A stretch of DNA of 64,000 bases. Source: Streptomyces sp. 135. Lineage in GTDB: Bacteria; Actinomycetota; Actinomycetes; Streptomycetales; Streptomycetaceae. Where the stretch lies: contig NZ_CP075691.1 of the NCBI RefSeq assembly GCF_020026305.1, positions 4,898,001 to 4,962,000 of the forward strand, read 5' to 3'. A program made the position numbers and the translations under genes. Below, piece by piece: positions 24,953 through 33,484 of the stretch (its first letter is position 1; the number at the start of each line of letters is the position of its first letter). Below the pieces are notes generated by a model that was not told where the DNA came from, did not search any database, and saw nothing but the letters and a program-made list of their open reading frames with translations.

Positions 24953-25190
24953 TTCAAGAAACGTGTGGTGCGCCACAGTTGCCGTTCCGCGGCCCGAATC
25001 CCGGGCGTGTCGCTCTTTATTGACGCCGTAACGGGCAATGCGGACACGGTCGATCACGCCTGTGATCATGGGTTTTCTGAGATACGCCCGAATTGCCCGC
25101 GGACTACCACCGGTTGAGGCAGTTGGCCAAGCCCGGTTGATTGGGGGGTGGGGTGGGTGTGGCGCAGGTCACAGATGGGCCCCCTCGGGG

Positions 25191-25230
25191 ATCTCTCTGA
25201 GATCTCGCTGAGACCTCCCTGAGATCTCCC
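25191..25230. repeat. 11-bp tandem repeat, 3.6 copies
   Basis: ATCTCTCTGAG, ATCTCGCTGAG, ACCTCCCTGAG and a partial ATCTCCC follow each other at 25191, 25202, 25213 and 25224. The period equals about one helical turn, so the same face of the DNA is repeated. It lies about 520 bp upstream of nuoA and 270 bp upstream of the peptidase gene. Confidence 0.7.
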
Positions 25231-25653
25231 GTACTTCTCGGCTGCCCTTCGGGTGAATCCCGAACCATTTTCCGGGTCCGTCGGGGGCGCGTCGCCTGCG
25301 GGCGCCGCCGACCGGGTGCGATCGCGACGCGCCGACCGCGCTCGTGAATCGGTGCACGCGTCCACACCTGTCCACATCTCTGCCGCCAAAGTGTGAACGG
25401 GGTGCCTTATCAAGTGATCCGGTCCAGCGCCAATTTGCTTGCGGTGGCCACCTCTTGATAGAGCGCCACCCCTTCGACCAGCGGTGACGCGCCGAGATGT
25501 CACCTCTGGTGATCACTCAGGCGCTTCGCGTACGTAGATCACCGCTCATCCGACTTCATGATCCTTCGTCAGGTGGTGGAGATCACAAAGCCGTTGTCGC
25601 ACCCCGTGTCGCAGATCACAGACCGCCGGGCATAAGATGCGGTGCAGTTGGGC

Positions 25654-25671
25654 TTGTGACCTGCTTCACAT
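25654..25671. promoter_or_regulatory. Candidate Rex operator of the nuo operon
   Basis: TTGTGAC-CTGC-TTCACAT is an imperfect inverted repeat that matches the published streptomycete Rex operator form TTGTGAA-N4-TTCACAA at 12 of 14 defined positions. It begins 15 nt after a TAAGAT -10-like box, where a bound repressor would block transcription. Rex releases DNA when NADH is high, and the S. coelicolor nuo operon is a reported Rex target, so the placement fits. Confidence 0.75.
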
Positions 25672-25750
25672 GTAAGTGATCTTCAACGGGAGCCGGGGCT
25701 CGTCCGACGTAACCGCCAACAGTCAGTGCCGACTGAGAGGAGCGAGGAGC

Positions 25751-26110
25751 GTGAACGCCTATGCGCCCATCCTCGTGCTGGGAGCCCTCGGGGCAGGCTT
25801 TGCGATCTTCTCCGTGGTCATGGCCACGCTTATCGGTCCAAAGCGGTACAACCGCGCGAAGCTAGAGGCCTATGAGTGCGGTATCGAGCCGACGCCGACG
25901 CCGGCCGGTGGTGGGCGATTCCCCATCAAGTACTACCTGACGGCGATGCTCTTCATCGTCTTCGACATCGAGATCGTCTTCCTCTACCCCTGGGCCGTCA
26001 CCTTCGACGCGCTGGGGATTTTCGGGCTCGTGGAGATGCTGCTCTTCGTGCTCACCGTCTTCGTCGCGTACGCGTACGTATGGCGGCGTGGCGGCCTGGA
26101 ATGGGACTAA
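25751..26110 (+). CDS. nuoA: NADH-quinone oxidoreductase subunit A
   Basis: 119 residues from GTG 25751, with AGGAGCGAGGAGC just upstream. Three membrane helices; the conserved loop KLEAYECGIEPTPT after helix 1 and FPIKYYLTAMLFIVFDIEIV at helix 2 identify NuoA. It belongs to the membrane arm at the quinone-site junction. It is the first gene of a complete nuoA-N operon and lies 80 nt after the Rex-type site. Length is typical. Confidence 0.95.
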   Translation: MNAYAPILVLGALGAGFAIFSVVMATLIGPKRYNRAKLEAYECGIEPTPTPAGGGRFPIKYYLTAMLFIVFDIEIVFLYPWAVTFDALGIFGLVEMLLFVLTVFVAYAYVWRRGGLEWD

Positions 26111-26131
26111 AGGTCTGAGGGGCCAAAGAGC

Positions 26132-26686
26132 ATGGGACTCGAAGAGAAACTGCCGAGCGGTTTTCTGCTGACCACCGTCGAACAAGCCGCGGGCTGGGTG
26201 CGCAAGTCATCCGTCTTCCCCGCCACGTTCGGCCTCGCGTGCTGCGCCATCGAGATGATGACGACGGGTGCGGGGCGGTACGACCTGGCGCGCTTCGGCA
26301 TGGAGGTCTTCCGCGGCTCACCGCGCCAGGCGGATCTGATGATCGTGGCCGGCCGGGTGAGCCAGAAGATGGCGCCGGTGCTGCGACAGGTCTACGACCA
26401 GATGCCCAACCCCAAGTGGGTGATCTCCATGGGAGTTTGCGCATCATCGGGTGGGATGTTCAACAATTACGCGATTGTGCAGGGTGTGGACCATGTCGTC
26501 CCCGTTGACATCTATTTGCCTGGTTGCCCGCCGCGGCCCGAGATGCTGATGGACGCGATTCTCAAGCTCCACCAGAAGATCCAGGGCTCCAAGCTCGGCG
26601 TGAACGCGGAAGAAGCGGCCCGCGAGGCGGAGGAAGCGGCCCTGAAGGCGCTCCCCACCATCGAGATGAAGGGGCTGCTGCGGTGA
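26132..26686 (+). CDS. nuoB: NADH-quinone oxidoreductase subunit B
   Basis: 184 residues. It carries the N2 4Fe-4S cluster next to the quinone site: Cys37-Cys38 in GLACCAIEMM, Cys103 in SMGVCASSGG and Cys132 in YLPGCPPRPE. The C-terminal Ala/Glu-rich helix (NAEEAAREAEEAALKA) is longer than in E. coli but usual for actinobacteria. Its stop overlaps nuoC (GTGA). Confidence 0.96.
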   Translation: MGLEEKLPSGFLLTTVEQAAGWVRKSSVFPATFGLACCAIEMMTTGAGRYDLARFGMEVFRGSPRQADLMIVAGRVSQKMAPVLRQVYDQMPNPKWVISMGVCASSGGMFNNYAIVQGVDHVVPVDIYLPGCPPRPEMLMDAILKLHQKIQGSKLGVNAEEAAREAEEAALKALPTIEMKGLLR

Positions 26687-27420
26687 GCGACACGCACGAC
26701 TCGCAGAGCGAGAACCTGAACGGCAATGGCAACGGCGTGCCCGTCCCGCGCGAGGCGGCCGGCGACGTCATCCGCGTACGCAAGGGCATGTTCGGCGCCG
26801 AGAACGGCGGGGACACCTCCGGCTACGGCGGGCTCGTCCGGACCGTCGCGCTGCCCGGCGCCACCGCGCGCCCCTACGGCGGCTGGTTCGACGAAGTCGC
26901 GGACGAACTGGAAGGGGCCCTGGAGGAACAGGGCCTGCTCCCGGAGAACGCGATCGAGAAGACGGTCGTCGACCGCGGCGAGCTGACCTTCCACATCGCG
27001 CGCGAACACCTCGTCCGCGTCGCCCAGACGCTGCGCGACGACCCGGCTCTGCGCTTCGAGCTCTGCACGGGCGTCTCCGGCGTGCACTTCCTCGAGGACA
27101 AGGGCCGCGAGCTGCACGCCGTCTACCACCTGCGCTCGATCACCCACAACCGGCTGATCCGGCTCGAAGTCAGCGCCCCCGACGCCGATCCGCACGTCCC
27201 CTCGCTGGTCTCCGTCTATCCGACGAACGACTGGCACGAGCGCGAGACGTACGACTTCTTCGGGCTGATCTTCGACGGTCACCCGGCCCTGACGCGGATC
27301 ATGATGCCGGACGACTGGCAGGGCTTCCCGCAGCGCAAGGACTACCCCCTCGGCGGCATCCCCGTCGAGTACAAGGGCGCCCAGATCCCGGCTCCGGACC
27401 AGCGGAGGTCGTACAGCTGA
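26683..27420 (+). CDS. nuoC: NADH-quinone oxidoreductase subunit C
   Basis: 245 residues from GTG 26683 (overlap with nuoB). The 30-kDa subunit signature appears as YPTNDWHERETYDFFGLIFD followed by HPALTRIMMPDDWQGFPQRK. The N-terminal 80 residues, Asn/Gly-rich then GDVIRVRKGMFGAENGGDTS, form an extension common in actinobacteria. It joins NuoD in the peripheral arm and is separate from it here, not fused as in E. coli. Confidence 0.95.
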   Translation: MSDTHDSQSENLNGNGNGVPVPREAAGDVIRVRKGMFGAENGGDTSGYGGLVRTVALPGATARPYGGWFDEVADELEGALEEQGLLPENAIEKTVVDRGELTFHIAREHLVRVAQTLRDDPALRFELCTGVSGVHFLEDKGRELHAVYHLRSITHNRLIRLEVSAPDADPHVPSLVSVYPTNDWHERETYDFFGLIFDGHPALTRIMMPDDWQGFPQRKDYPLGGIPVEYKGAQIPAPDQRRSYS

Positions 27421-28742
27421 TGTCTGCTTCACATGCTTCCGCTCGGGAGACGACCGAGGGGACCGTATATACGGTCACCGGCGGGGACTGGGACGAAGTC
27501 GTCCAGTCCGCGGCCAAGGCCGACGACGAGCGCATCATCGTCAACATGGGGCCACAGCACCCCTCCACGCACGGCGTGCTCCGCCTCATCCTGGAGATCG
27601 AGGGCGAGACCGTCTCCGAGGCCCGCTGCGGCATCGGCTATCTGCACACGGGCATCGAGAAGAACCTCGAATACCGCACGTGGACGCAGGGCACGACGTT
27701 CGTCACGCGGATGGACTACCTGACGCCGTTCTTCAACGAGACGGCGTACTGCCTCGGGGTCGAGAAGCTCCTCGGCATCGAGGACCAGATCCCCGACCGC
27801 GCCTCGGTCATCCGCGTGCTCCTCATGGAGCTCAACCGCCTCTCCTCGCACCTGGTGTGCATCGCCACCGGCGGCATGGAGCTCGGCGCGACCACGATCA
27901 TGATCTACGGATTCCGTGATCGTGAACTCATTCTCGACATCTACGAACTCATCACCGGCCTGCGGATGAACCACGCGTACATCCGGCCCGGCGGACTCGC
28001 CCAGGACCTGCCGCCGGGCGCGGTGGACCAGATCCGCGAGTTCGTGAAGAAGATGAAGAAGAACCTTCCCGAGTACGACAAGCTCGCCACCGGGAACCCC
28101 ATCTTCAAGGCCCGTATGCAGGACGTCGGCTATCTCGACCTCGCCGGCTGCATGGCGCTCGGCGCCACCGGCCCGGTCCTGCGCTCGGCCGGCCTCCCGC
28201 ACGACCTGCGCAAGTCCCAGCCCTACTGCGGCTACGAGAACTACGAGTTCGACATCCCGACCGCGGACACCTGCGACTCCTACGGCCGCTTCCTGATCCG
28301 CCTCGAAGAGATGCGCCAGTCGCTGCGCATCGTCGAGCAGTGCCTGGACCGGCTGCGGCCGGGAGCGGTGATGGTCGCCGACAAGAAGATCGCCTGGCCC
28401 GCACAGCTGGCGCTCGGCCCGGACGGTCTCGGCAACTCCCTCGACCACATCAAGAAGATCATGGGCACCTCCATGGAGGCCCTGATCCACCACTTCAAGC
28501 TGGTGACCGAGGGCTTCCGGGTGCCGGCCGGACAGGCGTACACCGCGGTCGAGTCACCCAAGGGCGAACTGGGCGTGCACGTCGTCTCCGACGGCGGCAC
28601 CCGCCCCTACCGGGTCCACTTCCGCGATCCGTCCTTCACCAATCTCCAGGCCATGGCGGCGATGTGCGAGGGCGGCCAGGTCGCCGACGTCATCGTCGCC
28701 GTCGCGTCCATCGACCCCGTGATGGGAGGCGTCGACCGGTGA
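27420..28742 (+). CDS. nuoD: NADH-quinone oxidoreductase subunit D
   Basis: 440 residues; ATG overlaps the nuoC stop by one base. The 49-kDa subunit lines the quinone pocket: NMGPQHPSTHGVLRLILEIE near the N-terminus holds the conserved HxxxH-type His pair, and DYLTPFFNETAYCLGVEKLL and AYTAVESPKGELGVHVVSDG follow. The end (VIVAVASIDPVMGGVDR) is the family's conserved C-terminus. The first 45 residues are a less conserved extension. Confidence 0.96.
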   Translation: MSASHASARETTEGTVYTVTGGDWDEVVQSAAKADDERIIVNMGPQHPSTHGVLRLILEIEGETVSEARCGIGYLHTGIEKNLEYRTWTQGTTFVTRMDYLTPFFNETAYCLGVEKLLGIEDQIPDRASVIRVLLMELNRLSSHLVCIATGGMELGATTIMIYGFRDRELILDIYELITGLRMNHAYIRPGGLAQDLPPGAVDQIREFVKKMKKNLPEYDKLATGNPIFKARMQDVGYLDLAGCMALGATGPVLRSAGLPHDLRKSQPYCGYENYEFDIPTADTCDSYGRFLIRLEEMRQSLRIVEQCLDRLRPGAVMVADKKIAWPAQLALGPDGLGNSLDHIKKIMGTSMEALIHHFKLVTEGFRVPAGQAYTAVESPKGELGVHVVSDGGTRPYRVHFRDPSFTNLQAMAAMCEGGQVADVIVAVASIDPVMGGVDR

Positions 28743-29617
28743 CCGCCACTCCTTCAGAGAAGGCCGCGGGCGTCAGCCTGGGCATGCCCCAACTCCCCGC
28801 CCCCGACTATCCGGCCGACGTACGGGCCCGGCTCGAGGCGGACGCCGCGGAGATCATCGCCCGCTACCCGGACTCGCGGTCCGCGCTCCTGCCGCTGCTG
28901 CACCTGGTGCAGTCCGAGGAGGGCCACGTCACGCGCACCGGCATGCAGTTCTGCGCCGACGTGCTTGGCCTGACCACGGCCGAGGTCACCGCCGTCGCGA
29001 CCTTCTACACCATGTACCGGCGCAAGCCCTCCGGCGACTACCAGGTCGGGGTGTGCACCAACACGCTCTGCGCGGTCATGGGCGGTGACGCGATCTTCGA
29101 CGAGCTCAAGCAGCACCTCGGCGTCGGCAACGACGAGACGACCGAGGACGGCAAGATCACGCTCGAACACATCGAGTGCAACGCCGCCTGCGACTTCGCC
29201 CCCGTGGTGATGGTCAACTGGGAGTTCTTCGACAACCAGACCCCGGAGTCCGCCAAGCGGCTCGTCGACGACCTGCGCGCGGGCGTGCCGGTCGAGCCCA
29301 CGCGCGGGGCCCCTCTGTGCACGTACAAGGAGACCGCACGGATCCTCGCGGGCTTCCCCGACGAACGGCCCGGTGCCGTGGAGGCGAGCGGTGGCGCGGG
29401 CCCCGCCTCCCTGATCGGACTGCGCCTGGCCAAGGGCGAGGCGCCACAGCGGCGCGTGGTCCACCCGCGCGCGGGAGGCCCGCAGGACGCAGGCTCCCAC
29501 GCGGACCCGCAGGACGAAGCGGCCGCCGAGCACCTCAGCTCGCACGACGCACCGCAGCAGACCTCGGCATCCGACCCGGCCCACCCGGCCGGACCGACCG
29601 CCGAGGAGGGGGAGTGA
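28739..29617 (+). CDS. nuoE: NADH-quinone oxidoreductase subunit E
   Basis: 292 residues from GTG 28739. The thioredoxin-like ferredoxin domain holds the N1a 2Fe-2S ligands in VCTNTLC and ECNAACDFAP. An N-terminal helical domain (HLVQSEEGHVTRTGMQFCAD) packs against NuoF. The last roughly 100 residues are a low-complexity, acidic, Ala/Pro-rich extension absent in E. coli NuoE and likely disordered. Four-base overlap with nuoD and one-base overlap with nuoF. Confidence 0.95.
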   Translation: MTATPSEKAAGVSLGMPQLPAPDYPADVRARLEADAAEIIARYPDSRSALLPLLHLVQSEEGHVTRTGMQFCADVLGLTTAEVTAVATFYTMYRRKPSGDYQVGVCTNTLCAVMGGDAIFDELKQHLGVGNDETTEDGKITLEHIECNAACDFAPVVMVNWEFFDNQTPESAKRLVDDLRAGVPVEPTRGAPLCTYKETARILAGFPDERPGAVEASGGAGPASLIGLRLAKGEAPQRRVVHPRAGGPQDAGSHADPQDEAAAEHLSSHDAPQQTSASDPAHPAGPTAEEGE

Positions 29618-30978
29618 TGACCTTGGCAGCCGAGATCGACCACGAGACGAGCCCGGAGAAGCTGCTCGCGCCGGTCCTCTCCGCGTTCTGGGACGAGGAG
29701 AAGTCCTGGACGCTGGAGACCTACCTGCGCCACGACGGGTACGAAGGCCTGCGCAAGGCGCTCACCATGGCGCCGGACGACCTCATCGCGTACGTGAAGG
29801 ACTCGGGCCTGCGGGGCCGGGGCGGCGCCGGATTCCCCACCGGGATGAAGTGGCAGTTCATCCCGCAGGGAGACGGCAAGCCGCACTATCTAGTTGTCAA
29901 CGCCGACGAGTCGGAACCGGGGACCTGCAAGGACATCCCGCTCCTCTTCGCGAACCCGCATTCCCTCATCGAGGGGATCGTGATCGCGTGTTACGCGATC
30001 CGGTCGTCGCATGCCTTCGTCTATCTGCGGGGCGAGGTCGTCCCCGTGCTGCGCAGGCTGCACGAAGCCGTCCGCGAGGCCTATGCGGCGGGCTACCTCG
30101 GCAAGGACATCCTGGGCAGCGGACTCGATCTGGAACTCACCGTGCACGCGGGCGCGGGCGCGTACATCTGCGGTGAGGAGACCGCGCTGCTCGACTCGCT
30201 CGAAGGCCGCCGGGGCCAACCGCGACTGCGTCCCCCCTTCCCGGCCGTCGCGGGCCTCTACGCATGCCCCACTGTGGTGAACAACGTCGAGTCCATCGCG
30301 TCGGTTCCCGCGATCCTCCAGCGCGGAAAAGACTGGTTCAAGTCGATGGGCAGCGAGAAGTCCCCGGGCTTCACGCTCTACTCGCTCAGCGGCCACGTCA
30401 CCAACCCCGGCCAGTACGAGGCCCCGCTCGGCATCACGCTGCGCCAGCTGCTCGACATGAGCGGCGGCATGCGTGCCGGACACCGCCTCAAGTTCTGGAC
30501 GCCCGGCGGTTCTTCGACGCCGATGTTCACCGACGAGCACCTCGACGTGCCCCTGGACTACGAGGGCGTGGGCGCCGCCGGTTCGATGCTCGGCACGAAG
30601 GCGCTCCAGTGCTTCGACGAGACGACCTGCGTCGTGCGCGCCGTGACGCGCTGGACCGAGTTCTACGCCCACGAGTCCTGCGGAAAGTGCACGCCCTGCC
30701 GCGAAGGGACCTACTGGCTCGTGCAGTTGCTCCGCGACATCGAGGCCGGCAAGGGCGTCATGGCCGACCTCGACAAGCTGAACGACATCGCCGACAACAT
30801 CAACGGCAAGTCCTTCTGCGCCCTCGGCGACGGCGCGGCCTCACCGATCTTCTCCTCGCTGAAGTACTTCCGGGAGGAGTACGAGCAGCACATCACCGGC
30901 AAGGGCTGCCCCTTCGACCCGGCCAAGTCGACTCTCTGGGCCGACAGGCCCGCTGGAAACGCGCAGGTGAACGCATGA
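29617..30978 (+). CDS. nuoF: NADH-quinone oxidoreductase subunit F (NADH-binding)
   Basis: 453 residues. NADH/FMN binding is seen in GLRGRGGAGFPTGMKW and GAGAYICGEETALLDSLEG; the N3 4Fe-4S ligands are in HESCGKCTPCREGT with a later Cys in GKSFCALGDGAA. It accepts hydride from NADH and passes electrons to NuoE and NuoG. ATG 29617 is chosen for the one-base overlap with nuoE and for normal length. Confidence 0.96.
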   Translation: MTLAAEIDHETSPEKLLAPVLSAFWDEEKSWTLETYLRHDGYEGLRKALTMAPDDLIAYVKDSGLRGRGGAGFPTGMKWQFIPQGDGKPHYLVVNADESEPGTCKDIPLLFANPHSLIEGIVIACYAIRSSHAFVYLRGEVVPVLRRLHEAVREAYAAGYLGKDILGSGLDLELTVHAGAGAYICGEETALLDSLEGRRGQPRLRPPFPAVAGLYACPTVVNNVESIASVPAILQRGKDWFKSMGSEKSPGFTLYSLSGHVTNPGQYEAPLGITLRQLLDMSGGMRAGHRLKFWTPGGSSTPMFTDEHLDVPLDYEGVGAAGSMLGTKALQCFDETTCVVRAVTRWTEFYAHESCGKCTPCREGTYWLVQLLRDIEAGKGVMADLDKLNDIADNINGKSFCALGDGAASPIFSSLKYFREEYEQHITGKGCPFDPAKSTLWADRPAGNAQVNA

Positions 30979-33484
30979 CAGTGACCACGAACAGCGCTCC
31001 TTCCGGGGGCGGGGAGGCAGCCGTCCCGCCGGAGGATCTCGTTGCGCTGACGATCGACGGCATCGAGATCAGCGTCCCCAAGGGCACGTTGGTGATCCGC
31101 GCCGCCGAACTCCTCGGCATCGAGATCCCCCGCTTCTGCGACCACCCGCTGCTCGACCCGGCGGGCGCCTGCCGCCAGTGCATCGTCGAGGTGGAGGGCC
31201 AGCGCAAGCCGATGGCGTCCTGCACCATCACCTGCACCGACGGCATGGTCGTGAAGTCGCAGCTGACCTCACCGGTCGCCGAGAAGGCGCAGCGCGGCGT
31301 GATGGAGCTGCTGCTCATCAACCACCCGCTGGACTGCCCGGTGTGCGACAAGGGCGGCGAGTGTCCGCTCCAGAACCAGGCGATGCAGGTCGGCGACCCG
31401 GACTCCCGCTTCGACGGCAAGAAGCGGACGTTCGAGAAGCCGGTGCCGATCTCCGCGCAGGTGCTGCTCGACCGTGAGCGGTGCGTGCTGTGCGCGCGCT
31501 GCACCCGCTTCAGCAACCAGATCGCCGGCGACCCGATGATCGAACTCATCGAGCGCGGCGCCCTCCAGCAGGTCGGCACCGGAGAGGGCGACCCCTTCGA
31601 GTCGTACTTCTCCGGGAACACCATCCAGATCTGCCCGGTCGGCGCGCTGACCTCGGCGGCGTACCGATTCCGCTCCCGCCCCTTCGACCTGGTGTCGTCG
31701 CCGTCGGTGTGCGAGCACTGCTCGGGCGGCTGCGCGACCCGCACCGACCACCGGCGCGGCAAGGTCATGCGGCGCCTCGCGCGGGAAGACCCCGAGGTCA
31801 ACGAAGAGTGGATGTGCGACAAGGGGCGCTTCGCCTTCCGTTACGCGCAGCGGCCCGACCGGCTCACCCATCCCCTGGTGCGCAACGCGGCGGGTGCCCT
31901 TGAGCCCGCCGGCTGGCCCGAGGCCCTGGCGGCCGCGGCCCGCGGTCTCGCCGCCGCGCGCGGCCGGGCGGGCGTGCTGACCGGCGGCCGGCTCACCGTG
32001 GAGGACGCCTACGCGTACAGCAAGTACGCGCGCGTGGCGCTCGACACGAACGACATCGACTTCCGCGCGCGCGTGCACAGCAGCGAGGAGGCCGACTTCC
32101 TCGCGGCACGCGTGGCCGGGCGGGGCCGGGACCTCGACGGCAGCGGCGTCACGTACACCGCCCTGGAGAAGGCGCCCGCCGTCCTGCTCGCCGGGTTCGA
32201 GTCCGAGGAGGAGGCGCCCGGCGTCTTCCTGCGGCTGCGCAAGGCCTGGCGCAAGCACGGCCAGCGCACCTTCTCCCTCGCCACGCACATGACCCGGGGC
32301 CTGGAGAAGGCGGGCGGCACGCTGCTGCCCGCGGCTCCCGGCACCGAGACGGAGTGGCTGGACGCGCTCGCCGCCGGGGCGGGCCTCGTGGACGACGCGG
32401 CCAGGGCCGCCGAGGCGCTGCGTACGCCCGGCGCGGTCATCGTCGTCGGAGAGCGGCTCGCGGCCGTGCCCGGCGGGCTCACCGCCGCCGTCCGCGCGGC
32501 CACCGCGACCGGCGCGCAACTGGTGTGGATCCCGCGCAGGGCGGGGAGCGGGCCGCCGTCGAGGTGGGCGCGCTGCCGTCGCTGCTGCCCGGCGGGCGTC
32601 CGGCCACCGACCCGCGCGCGCGGGACGAGGTCGCGGCCGCCTGGGGCGTCGCCGAACTCCCGCACCGCTACGGCCGCGACACCGGCCAGATCATCGAGGC
32701 CGCCGCGACCGGCGAGCTCGGCGCGCTGCTCGTCGCGGGCGTCGAGGTCGCCGACCTGCCCGACCCGGCACGCGCGCGTGAGGCGCTCGACGCGGTCGGC
32801 TTCCTGGTCTCGCTGGAGCTGCGGCCCAGCGAGGTGACGGAGCGGGCGGACGTCGTCCTCCCGGTGGCCGCGGTCGCGGAGAAGCCGGGCACGTTCCTCA
32901 ACTGGGAGGGCCGGGCGCGGATGTTCGACGCCGCGCTGAAGCCGGACCAGATGACCCGCAGGCTGGCGCCCACCGACGCACGGGTGCTGCACATGCTGGC
33001 CGACGCCGGTGACGTCCACCTCGGCCTGCCCGACCTGTTGACGCTCCGCAGGGAGCTGGACCGGCTCGGCGCCTGGGCCGGGCCGTGCGCGGACGAGCCC
33101 CGCGAGGCGGGGGCGCAGCCGCCGAGGCCCGCCTCCGGAGAGGCCGTGCTCGCAGGGCACCGGCTGCTGCTCGACCAGGGCCGCCTCCAGGACGGCGACG
33201 AAGCGCTGGCCGGCACGCGCCACGCCGCCCACGCGCGCGTGTCGGCCGCCACGGCGGCCGAAGCGGGCGTGAAGGACGGCGACCTCCTCACGGTCACCGG
33301 GCCCGCCGGCTCGACCGCGCTGCCGCTCCAGGTCACCAGCATGCCGGACCGCGTGGTCTGGCTGCCGCTGAACTCGACCGGGGGAGGCGTCACTTCGGAC
33401 ACCGGCGCCCGCCCCGGCGACCTCGTCCGCATCGGCCCGGCGGTCCTGCCGGAGCCCTCCGAGGCCCCGGAGGTGACGTCGTGA
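30975..33484 (+). CDS. nuoG: NADH-quinone oxidoreductase subunit G, split by a single-base frameshift
   Basis: The expected product is about 836 residues. The N-terminal ferredoxin part is intact: CDHPLLDPAGACRQCIVEVE, NHPLDCPVCDKGGECPLQNQ, and DRERCVLCARCTRF with CPVGALTS. It is followed by the molybdopterin-oxidoreductase-like part beginning CEHCSGGCATRTDHRRGK. The frame holds to about 32540 (LVWIPRRAG), then turns into Arg/Pro-rich nonsense with a stop at 32837. The next frame continues the family sequence without a gap (ERAAVEVGALPSLLPGG) to 33484. Inserting one G into the GGGG run at 32543-32546 restores one frame. As written, the product would lack the last 300 residues. Confidence 0.85.

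Larger units (their letters stand above)
24920..25750. other. Long divergent regulatory region upstream of the NlpC/P60 gene and nuoA
   Basis: About 830 bases without a convincing gene on either strand. From left to right it holds the ECF-like promoter of the peptidase gene, an 11-bp tandem repeat at 25191-25230, an inverted TTATCAAG/CTTGATAG pair at 25408-25415 and 25454-25461, four GATCAC hexamers between 25511 and 25619, a TAAGAT -10-like box at 25633-25638, and a Rex-type operator at 25654-25671. Such density of repeats suggests several regulators act on the nuo promoter. Confidence 0.55.

Noticed and set aside
24920..25200. ydaO-type c-di-AMP riboswitch before the NlpC/P60 gene
   Set aside because: Such riboswitches occur before wall-hydrolase genes in streptomycetes, but I could not find the conserved core segments, and the promoter pattern suggests little or no leader.
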